Part shown: positions 44,942 to 51,746 of the stretch, one piece after another
Numbering within the stretch: the stretch's first letter is position 1
How the letters are laid out: every line of letters starts with the position of its first letter
Assembly: GCA_016218825.1 (NCBI GenBank)
Contig: JACRCV010000064.1
Span: forward strand, 62,001-126,000
From: Deltaproteobacteria bacterium
Lineage (GTDB): Bacteria; Myxococcota; XYA12-FULL-58-9
DNA: 64,000 bases
Direction: 5' to 3'
The notes under the pieces: model-generated
What the model was told of the DNA's origin: nothing
Databases searched by the model: none
What the model saw: the letters and a program-made list of their open reading frames with translations, nothing else
Position numbers and translations under genes: made by a program

Positions 44942-45438
44942 TGCAACGCCGGACCGCCGTCCTCCTCGCCAGTCTCACGCTCTCTTGCGCCGCCTGCGAC
45001 CCCGGCTCCGAGGCGGCCTTCACCCGCGGTCGGTCGCTGGTCCCCTGCGACCAGAACATCCCCAGCTGTCCGGGGTTGTTCGCCACCTGCAGCTTGAACA
45101 GCACCACCTACGCCCGCCTGACCTTCCCGCAGGGCTCGCCGTTCCGCTTCCTGGTCGCGGCGCTGCCGCAGGAGAGCATCGAGCTGACGTTGTTCTTCGT
45201 GACGCAGCAAGACGTCGGCCTCGACACCCGCATCTTGTGGTACGAGCCCGGCTGCGCCGACGTCTTCACCTACGAGAGCGAGGGCGCCGACCTGTTCGCC
45301 GAAGCGGAAGAGACCAACACCATCAGCCGCAAGCAGACGGTCTACTCGGGCGGCGACCACCTGATCGAGGTGTTCACCGACATGCAGGCGGAGGTGGACA
45401 TCGGCGTCGAGGTGTTGGTGCCGCTGCGCTCCCAGTAG
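44941..45438 (+). CDS. Small lipoprotein, function unknown
   Basis: The 165-residue protein starts at ATG 44941, one base into the stop of the VWA lipoprotein gene. The signal RRTAVLLASLTLSCAAC offers Cys at 16 or 19 as lipid sites; the second, in LSCAAC, fits the lipobox better. The mature part has six more Cys-containing or acidic segments (CDQNIPSCPGLFATC; YEPGCADVFTYESEG) and looks beta-rich. No family is recognised. Coupling to the VWA gene suggests a partner at the cell surface. Confidence 0.75.
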   Translation: MQRRTAVLLASLTLSCAACDPGSEAAFTRGRSLVPCDQNIPSCPGLFATCSLNSTTYARLTFPQGSPFRFLVAALPQESIELTLFFVTQQDVGLDTRILWYEPGCADVFTYESEGADLFAEAEETNTISRKQTVYSGGDHLIEVFTDMQAEVDIGVEVLVPLRSQ

Positions 45439-45441
45439 CGC

Positions 45442-46053
45442 TCACCGCGGCCGGCTGCTCTCGGTGGCGAGCGCGGCGTCGATGCGGATCTCGGTCCCGG
45501 GGTAGCAGGGCGCGTCCTGGGCCCAAGGCTCGAAGCCCGGCTTCTGCACCGTCAGGTGCAGACGGCGCTCCTTGCACTCGAGCTCCAACACCGCCGGCGT
45601 CACGCCGCGCTCGCGACCGTCGACTTTGACCGTGCCACCATCGGGCATCGAGCGGATGACGACGGTCATCGAGTCGCGTCCGAGCGGGTCGGTGAGCATC
45701 GGCACCGTGAGCTTGACGCCGACGCCGTGGGCCCATTCGCTGGCCGTCGGCGCCAGGTAGCGCGCGAACACGTCGATATAGGGCCGCGAGAACACCGCCA
45801 GCACCGCGACCACGGCACCGCAGCGCGCCAACAGCTGCAGCAGATCTACCGCGCGCTCGCCGACCCGCACGAACATCGGCTCGAGCGCTTCGGCGACGCC
45901 GCCGCTCGGCGTCACCACGGCCGGCGCCGGCGAGGCGTTCGCGATCGCCGCCGGGGTCGCCGCCCTCGGCATGGTGTTGACGTAGACGATCTCCTCGGCG
46001 CGCGGCATCGCCAGGGGCTCGTCTTCTTGGTCTGGGCGTTTCGGTGGCGTCAT
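45442..46053 (-). CDS. PEGA-domain membrane protein
   Basis: The 203-residue protein starts at ATG 46053 in an ATGA overlap with the GspE-like gene's stop. After a low-complexity N-terminus it has one probable membrane segment (LLQLLARCGAVVAVLAVFSR, about 85-105) and a C-terminal PEGA domain (about 140-190: SMTVVIRSMPDGGTVKVDGR, ERGVTPAVLEL, LHLTVQKPGFEPW). PEGA domains are short beta folds found outside the cytoplasm in surface-layer or envelope proteins. The tight coupling with a secretion-type ATPase suggests that both act in one envelope complex. The stop is three bases from the convergent lipoprotein gene. Confidence 0.85.
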   Translation of the reverse strand: MTPPKRPDQEDEPLAMPRAEEIVYVNTMPRAATPAAIANASPAPAVVTPSGGVAEALEPMFVRVGERAVDLLQLLARCGAVVAVLAVFSRPYIDVFARYLAPTASEWAHGVGVKLTVPMLTDPLGRDSMTVVIRSMPDGGTVKVDGRERGVTPAVLELECKERRLHLTVQKPGFEPWAQDAPCYPGTEIRIDAALATESSRPR

Positions 46054-47555
46054 CCGACGACCCTCAACACCTCGCGCAGCGAGGTGATCCCGGCGATGGC
46101 GCAGCCGAGCCCGTCTTCGAGCAGCGGCGGCATCCCACCTTGAACCGCGGCCTCGTGGATCCGGCCGGTCGGAACCTTGGAGATGATGAGATCGCGGATC
46201 GAGGGGTCGACCTCGAGGATCTCGACGAGCGGCCGCCGGCCGACGTACCCCTGCCCGTCGCAGCGCGGACAACCGATGGGCTTGTAGACCCGGCCGAGGT
46301 CACGGGCCCCGAGCTGCTCCAGGCGCGCGGCCTCGTCGGCGGTCGGCTCGGTGGGCACGCGGCAGTCGGGGCACAGCGCTCGCACCAGCCGCTGGGCGAC
46401 CGAGGCCACCGACGCCGAGGCGACCAGGAACGGCTCGATCTGCATGTCAATCAGGCGGTTGAAGACCCCGGCCGCCGACTCGGCGTGGATCGTCGTCAAG
46501 ATCAGGTGACCGGAGAGCCCGGCCTGCACCGCGATGCGCGCGGTCTCCGGGTCGCGGATCTCGCCGACCAGCATCACGTTCGGATCTTGGCGCAAGATCG
46601 AGCGCAACCCGGCGGCGAACGACAGGCCGACGTCGGGCTGCACCTGGGTCTGGGTCAAGAACGGCAGGTCGGACTCGATCGGGTCTTCGATGCTGGCCAG
46701 GTGCACCGCCTGCCCGCGCCGGCTCTTGATGTGGCCGAGGGCGGCGTAGATCGTGCGCGTCTTGCCGCTGCCGGTCGGCCCGGTGACGTAGATCAAGCCC
46801 TGCGGATGGTCGAGCGCCCGCTGCAGCCGGGTGGCGGCGGCGCTCGAGATGCCGAGCGACGCGAACCCGGGCAGCTCGCCGGTCGCGGCCGCGAGGCGCA
46901 GCACCGCCTTCTCGCCGTGGTTGGTGGGCAAGATCGAGACTCGCACATCGGCGGTGCCGCGCGGCCCGAGCCCCAAGAACCGCCCGTCCTGGGGTCGATC
47001 GCTGACGAATGACACCAGCCGGGTCAGGACCTTCAGGCGGTTGAGGATCGGGCGATGCAGCTCGGTCGCGAGCGTCAACACCGGGGTGATGAGGCCGTGC
47101 AGGCGATACGAGATCTGAACCCCGTCGGTGACCGGCTCGACGTGAATGTCGCTGGCCCCGAGCGCCAGGCCGCCGTAGACCACCTGGTCGACGAGCTCGA
47201 TGAGGTCGGGCGGTGGCCCGAGGTGACGCTTCAGTCGAACCGTCAGGGCGAGCAGCCGGTCGCGCAAGCCCGCCGAGGCCTCCGCGGCCTGGGCGACCGC
47301 CTCCTGCGCCGCGACCGTCTTTGCCGCCACGCGCGCCAGGATGCGCCGCAGCCCGAGCGCGGCGACGGTGCCCAAGGCCCAGATCCCACCGCCGCCCCAC
47401 ACCAGCGGCTTCTGCGCCGCGTCGCGCGCCAGATTCAACGCGCCGCTCAGACCGTCGGCGAAGGTCCCCGGGCGGTAGTACACCCACCACGCCAGGATCC
47501 CGACGACGACGGCGAGCCAGAAGAGTCGCCCGAGCAGCCGCTGCAGCGCATGCAT
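46050..47555 (-). CDS. GspE/PilB-type ATPase with N-terminal membrane helices
   Basis: The 501-residue ATPase carries the full secretion-ATPase core: GASDIHVEPV and YRLHGLI, Walker A GPTGSGKTRTIYA, Asp box ASIEDPIESDLPFL, Walker B QDPNVMLVGEIRDPE, LILTTIHAES, and a zinc site (CPDC and CPRC). The usual MshEN N-terminal domain is missing. Instead residues 9-27 (LFWLAVVVGILAWWVYYRPG) and about 50-70 (LVWGGGGIWALGTVAALGLR) are hydrophobic, which would anchor it in the inner membrane. I chose ATG 47555 with AGGAGAG upstream. The PEGA gene overlaps its stop. No GspF-like partner is adjacent, so how its force would be used is unknown. Confidence 0.88.
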   Translation of the reverse strand: MHALQRLLGRLFWLAVVVGILAWWVYYRPGTFADGLSGALNLARDAAQKPLVWGGGGIWALGTVAALGLRRILARVAAKTVAAQEAVAQAAEASAGLRDRLLALTVRLKRHLGPPPDLIELVDQVVYGGLALGASDIHVEPVTDGVQISYRLHGLITPVLTLATELHRPILNRLKVLTRLVSFVSDRPQDGRFLGLGPRGTADVRVSILPTNHGEKAVLRLAAATGELPGFASLGISSAAATRLQRALDHPQGLIYVTGPTGSGKTRTIYAALGHIKSRRGQAVHLASIEDPIESDLPFLTQTQVQPDVGLSFAAGLRSILRQDPNVMLVGEIRDPETARIAVQAGLSGHLILTTIHAESAAGVFNRLIDMQIEPFLVASASVASVAQRLVRALCPDCRVPTEPTADEAARLEQLGARDLGRVYKPIGCPRCDGQGYVGRRPLVEILEVDPSIRDLIISKVPTGRIHEAAVQGGMPPLLEDGLGCAIAGITSLREVLRVVG

Positions 47556-47702
47556 CAACCACTCTCCTGGCACGAACAGCCACCGACGGGCAAGAGGCGA
47601 GAATGGCCGGGGTGTCAGCGGTAGCGTGAAACGGTGGCCCGAATGACCGGACGCCGCCGGCCGATAACTTGCGCAAGGCCACAGCGCGGGTGAAGATGCG
47701 CC

Positions 47703-48524
47703 GTGGGCCTCTACGACCACATCCAGGAGGCGGTGGCCGGCATCCGCAGCCGCGCCGCGATTCAGCCGGCGGTCGGGGTCATCCTCGGCTCGGGGCTCGG
47801 GGCGTTCGCGGCGAAGGTCGAGCGGCCGGTCAAGATCTCGTACCAGGACATCCCCCACTTCCCGACCTCGAGCGTCGTCGGCCACGCCGGCGAGCTCATC
47901 CTCGGCACCATCCGCAAGGTGCCGACCGCCATCATGAGCGGCCGGGTCCACTACTACGAAGGCTATCCGCTCGAGACCGTCGGCTTTCCGGTACGCGTCC
48001 TCGCCGGCCTCGGCGTCAAGAGCCTGGTGGTGACCAACGCCGCCGGCGCCGTCAACCCGACCTTCGCGCCCGGCGACTTCATGGTCATCGTCGACCACAT
48101 CAACCTCACCGGGGCGAACCCGCTGCGCGGTGTGAACGACGAGCGCCTGGGGCCCCGCTTCCCCGACATGTCGTCGACCTACTTCGAAGCGGGCCGGAAG
48201 GCCTGGCACGACGCGTCGCGGGAGGTCGGCATCGCGCTGCGCGAAGGCGTCTACTGCGGCCTCGCCGGGCCGTCGTACGAGACCCCCGCCGAGATCCGCA
48301 TGCTGCAACGCATCGGCGCCGACACCGTCGGCATGTCGACGGTCGCCGAGGCCATCGTCGCCGCGCATGCCGGCATCAAGGTCGCGGGCCTGTCGGTCGT
48401 CACCAACCGCGCCGCCGGCTTGTCGAGCTCGCCGTTGTCGCACGACGAGGTCAAAGAGGTCGGGGCGCGGGTGCAGGGGGCGTTGTGCGACCTGCTCTCC
48501 GGCGTGATCGGACGGCTCGGATGA
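47703..48524 (+). CDS. punA: Purine-nucleoside phosphorylase (class II, trimeric type)
   Basis: The 273-residue enzyme splits purine nucleosides with phosphate into base and ribose 1-phosphate. Family motifs are intact: VILGSGLGAFAAKVE, SSVVGHAGELILGTI, SGRVHYYEGYPLE, LVVTNAAGAVNPTF, GPSYETPAEIRML (with Glu for purine binding), MSTVAEAIVAAHAG and VVTNRAAGL (Asn that recognises 6-oxopurines). The length fits the low-molecular-mass class. GTG 47703 is the start; the ribosome site is weak. It begins a salvage operon: the cdd start overlaps its stop (ATGA). Confidence 0.93.
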   Translation: MGLYDHIQEAVAGIRSRAAIQPAVGVILGSGLGAFAAKVERPVKISYQDIPHFPTSSVVGHAGELILGTIRKVPTAIMSGRVHYYEGYPLETVGFPVRVLAGLGVKSLVVTNAAGAVNPTFAPGDFMVIVDHINLTGANPLRGVNDERLGPRFPDMSSTYFEAGRKAWHDASREVGIALREGVYCGLAGPSYETPAEIRMLQRIGADTVGMSTVAEAIVAAHAGIKVAGLSVVTNRAAGLSSSPLSHDEVKEVGARVQGALCDLLSGVIGRLG

Positions 48525-48943
48525 AGCTCAGACCGGGAGAGGCGGCGCTGGTGGCGGCGGCGCGCGAGGCCCGACGCCTGGCGTACGCCCCGTATTCGCG
48601 CTTCAAGGTGGGCGTGGCGCTGCTGCTCAATGACGGCCGGGTGATCACCGGCGTCAACGTCGAGAACTGCTCCTACGGCCTGACGGTGTGCGCCGAGCGC
48701 AACGCCATCGCCGCGGCGGTGAGCGCCGGCGCCAAGCCGGGCGACGTCCTCGCGGTGGCGATCGTCACCAAGGCCACCGCGGCCACCTCGCCGTGCGGCG
48801 CCTGTCGCCAGGTCCTCGCCGAGTTTTGCCGCCCCACGACCCGCATCGTGCTGCACAACGTCGCCGACGGCGCCACCGCCCCGGTGACGCTCGCGAGCCT
48901 CTTGCCGCGCGCCTTCACACCAGACAACATGCCCGACCGATGA
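48521..48943 (+). CDS. cdd: Cytidine deaminase
   Basis: The 140-residue protein is a small tetrameric-type cytidine deaminase, converting cytidine and deoxycytidine to uridine forms. The active site is complete: NVENCSYGLTVCAERNA provides the zinc Cys and catalytic Glu, and SPCGACRQVLAEFC provides the two other zinc Cys. YAPYSRFKVGVALL at the N-terminus is the nucleoside loop. ATG 48521 overlaps the punA stop, and its own stop overlaps the next start (ATGA), so the three genes are translationally coupled. Confidence 0.95.
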   Translation: MKLRPGEAALVAAAREARRLAYAPYSRFKVGVALLLNDGRVITGVNVENCSYGLTVCAERNAIAAAVSAGAKPGDVLAVAIVTKATAATSPCGACRQVLAEFCRPTTRIVLHNVADGATAPVTLASLLPRAFTPDNMPDR

Positions 48944-50310
48944 CCCCGTCAGCCGGGCGCCGCCGTCCTGTCAGCGTCGCCAAGCCCGATCGCAGCGTCC
49001 TGATTCGCGGCGCGACCCTCGTGACGATGGACGCCGACCACCGCGTCGGACCCCTGGATCTGCAGATCGACGCCGGCGAGATCGCGGCCATCGGCGCCAA
49101 CCTCCCGCGACCGAAGGGCGCTCGGATCATCGACGCCCGCGGCATGGCGGCCCTCCCGGGCCTGGTGCAAGCCCACGTGCACCTGTGTCACGCGCTCGGG
49201 CGCGGCGGCGGCGAGGGCCTGGACCTGCTCACCTGGCAGCGCGAGCGCGCTCTGCCCCTCGAAGGCGCGCTCGGCGCCGAAGATCTGCGCGCCGCGGCCC
49301 GCCTCGCGATGGTCGAGCTGCTGCTCGGCGGCACGACCACGGTCCTCGACTACGGCACCGTGTTGCACACCGACGTGCTGTTCGAAGAGGCGGCGGCGTT
49401 GGGGCTGCGCTACACCGGCGGCAAGGCGATCATGGACCAAGGCCAGGGCTATCCGGCGGCGCTCCGCGAGGCCACGGCGGCGGCCATCGCCGAGAGCGTC
49501 CGCCTCTGCCGGCGCTGGCACAACAGTCACGGCGGCAGGCTGCGCTACGCGTTCGGCCCCCGCTCGGCGCTGATGGCGAGCGACGCCGCGTATCGCGCCG
49601 CGGTCGAAGAGGCCCGCCGCGCCGGGGCGCTCCTCCACACCCACGCGGCCGAGAGCGCCGAAGAGGTGACGCTCACCCGCGAGCGCGTGCAGAAAAGCAC
49701 CGTCGACCACCTGCGAACCCTGGGCGCCGTCGGCGGCGACGTCTGCCTGGCGCACGGCAACTGGTTGACGTCGGAGGAGCGCCGCGTGGTGCGGGAGAGC
49801 GGCACCCACGTCGTGCACTGCCCGTCGGCCGGCCTGCGGCTCGGCAGCGGCGTCGCGCGCCTGACCGAGCTCATCGCCGACGGCATCGAGCCGGCCCTCG
49901 GCACCAGCAGCGCCGCCGCGGTCGATCACCACGACGCGTTTGCGGAGATGCGGCTCTGCGCCTTGATCCACAAGGCCAAAGACGGCGCCGGCGCCGTGCC
50001 CGCAGAGATCGCGCTGCGGCTGGCCACCCGCTTTGGAGCTTCGGCCCTCGGCCTCGCGGACACCGGCACCCTCGAGGTGGGGAAGCGCGCCGATGTCGTG
50101 CTGCTCGACCTCCGCCGCCCGCACCTCGTGCCCGACACCGGCGACCTCGAGGCGCGTATCGTGTTCGCGGCGCGCGCCGCCGACGTCCACACCGTGATCG
50201 TCGACGGCGTCGTCCGCGTCGACGCCGGCACCCTGGTCGGCGTGAACCTCGACGCGGTGCTACGAAACGCCCAAGCCGCGGCGACGCGGGTCGCCGCGCG
50301 CCTCGGCTGA
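48940..50310 (+). CDS. Amidohydrolase (chlorohydrolase/nucleobase deaminase type) with an altered metal ligand
   Basis: The 456-residue protein fits the ATZ/TRZ/SsnA group of the amidohydrolase superfamily, which deaminate purines or related rings. It has the outer beta domain (VLIRGATLVTMDADHRVGPL, LEVGKRADVVLLDL) and TIM-barrel metal sites: HVH in VQAHVHLCHALG, HTHAAES and LAHGNWLTSEE. The last ligand, normally Asp in LGTD, is Ser323 here (ALGTSSAAAVDHHDAF). Its place in a purine/pyrimidine salvage operon suggests guanine or adenosine deamination, but the missing Asp leaves activity doubtful. The start is in an ATGA overlap with cdd. Confidence 0.85.
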   Translation: MTPSAGRRRPVSVAKPDRSVLIRGATLVTMDADHRVGPLDLQIDAGEIAAIGANLPRPKGARIIDARGMAALPGLVQAHVHLCHALGRGGGEGLDLLTWQRERALPLEGALGAEDLRAAARLAMVELLLGGTTTVLDYGTVLHTDVLFEEAAALGLRYTGGKAIMDQGQGYPAALREATAAAIAESVRLCRRWHNSHGGRLRYAFGPRSALMASDAAYRAAVEEARRAGALLHTHAAESAEEVTLTRERVQKSTVDHLRTLGAVGGDVCLAHGNWLTSEERRVVRESGTHVVHCPSAGLRLGSGVARLTELIADGIEPALGTSSAAAVDHHDAFAEMRLCALIHKAKDGAGAVPAEIALRLATRFGASALGLADTGTLEVGKRADVVLLDLRRPHLVPDTGDLEARIVFAARAADVHTVIVDGVVRVDAGTLVGVNLDAVLRNAQAAATRVAARLG

Positions 50311-50324
50311 GCGCGACCACCCAG

Positions 50325-51698
50325 ATGCTCGCCCTGGTCACCCTGCGCCGCGTTGGCCGATGGTCGCGCGACTGGTACCGGACGCGGCCGGACAGGCCGC
50401 CCGTCGACGCCCCGGCCGACGAAGTTCGCCGGCGCTACGAGCGCCTGCGCTGGGGGGTGTTCGCCGGCACGACCTTCGGCTACGGCGTCTTCTACGTCTG
50501 TCGCCTGGCGCTGTCGGTGGCGAAGAAACCGCTGATCGACGCCGGGATCCTGGACGCCGAAGAGCTCGGGCTCATCGGCTCGGCGCTGTTGTTCACCTAC
50601 GCGATCGGCAAGTTCGCGAACGGCTTGATCGCCGACCGCAGCCACATCGGCCGCCTGATGGCGACCGGGCTCGCGGTCTCGGCGCTCACCAACCTCGCCG
50701 CCGGCCTGCAGGCGTCGTTTCTGGTCTTCGTCGTCCTGTGGGCGGCGAACGGCTGGGCGCAGTCGACCGGCGCCGCGCCGAGCGTCGTGGCGCTGTCGCA
50801 CTGGTTCTCGAACCGCGAGCGCGGCACCCGCTACGGCATCTGGAGCGTCGCCCACGGCCTCGGCGAGGGCTTCACCTTCGTCGCCACCGCCGCGGTGGTG
50901 GCGGCGTTCGGCTGGCGTTGGGGGTTCTTCTGCTCCGGGGCGCTCGGCTTGCTCGCCGCGGTCGCGATCTTGCGCCTGGTCGCCGACCGGCCACAGAGCT
51001 ACGGCCTGCCGGCGGTGGCCGAGTTCAAGAACGACCACGCGCCGCTCCCCGAGGCGCACAGCTCGGTCGGCGCGCTGCAGCTCGAGGTGTTGCAGAACCC
51101 CGCGATCTGGGTGCTCGGCGTGTCCGCGGCGTTGATGTCGGTGGCGCGCTACGCGATCAACAACTGGGGCATCTTCTACCTCCAGGTATTCAAGGGCTAC
51201 GAGCTCGTCGACGCCGGCACGGTGCTGGCGTCGTTCCCGATCATCGGTATGGTGGGCGCGGCGTCGGCGGGGCTGGTCTCCGACCGCGTGTTCGGCTCGC
51301 GCCGCAACGTGCCGACGCTCCTCTTTGGCCTGCTGCAAATCGCCGGCCTGGCGGCGTTCTTGCGCATCCCGGCCGGGCACATGCTGTGGGACGCCGTGGC
51401 GCTCGCGGTGTTCGGCTTTGCGCTGAACGGCCTGCTGGTGTTCCTCGGCGGGCTGACCGCGGTCGACATCGCGCCGAAGCGCGCCGCGGGCGCGGCGATG
51501 GGCTTCATCGGTCTGTGGAGCTACGTCGGCGCCGCGATCCAGGACTGGCTGTCCGGCGCCCTCATCGAGCACGGCCACCGCCACGCCGGCGCGGCGCTGG
51601 CTTATGATTTCTCGACCGTCACCAACGTGTGGCTCGGCGCCGCGATCGCCGCCGTCGTTCTGAGCCTGACGATCTGGAACGTGAAGGCGCGCGACTAG
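50325..51698 (+). CDS. OPA-family MFS transporter (organophosphate antiporter type)
   Basis: The 457-residue protein has twelve predicted membrane segments with a central polar loop at about 225-250. It matches the organophosphate:phosphate antiporter group (GlpT, UhpT, PgtP): an N-terminal RYERLRWGVFAGTTFGYGVF, YVCRLALSVAKKPL, AANGWAQSTGAAPSVVALSH (family NGW.QG.G.P) and GTRYGIWSVAHGLGEG. Such carriers exchange glycerol 3-phosphate or sugar phosphates for phosphate. The substrate is not certain. It follows the amidohydrolase after 14 bases, so it may be part of the salvage operon, and would then handle a ribose- or nucleoside-derived phosphate. Confidence 0.88.
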   Translation: MLALVTLRRVGRWSRDWYRTRPDRPPVDAPADEVRRRYERLRWGVFAGTTFGYGVFYVCRLALSVAKKPLIDAGILDAEELGLIGSALLFTYAIGKFANGLIADRSHIGRLMATGLAVSALTNLAAGLQASFLVFVVLWAANGWAQSTGAAPSVVALSHWFSNRERGTRYGIWSVAHGLGEGFTFVATAAVVAAFGWRWGFFCSGALGLLAAVAILRLVADRPQSYGLPAVAEFKNDHAPLPEAHSSVGALQLEVLQNPAIWVLGVSAALMSVARYAINNWGIFYLQVFKGYELVDAGTVLASFPIIGMVGAASAGLVSDRVFGSRRNVPTLLFGLLQIAGLAAFLRIPAGHMLWDAVALAVFGFALNGLLVFLGGLTAVDIAPKRAAGAAMGFIGLWSYVGAAIQDWLSGALIEHGHRHAGAALAYDFSTVTNVWLGAAIAAVVLSLTIWNVKARD

Positions 51699-51746
51699 CC
51701 GCTCCGGCGACCAGCGATCTTCGCCCCCGCCCACCCGGTCCGGCTC

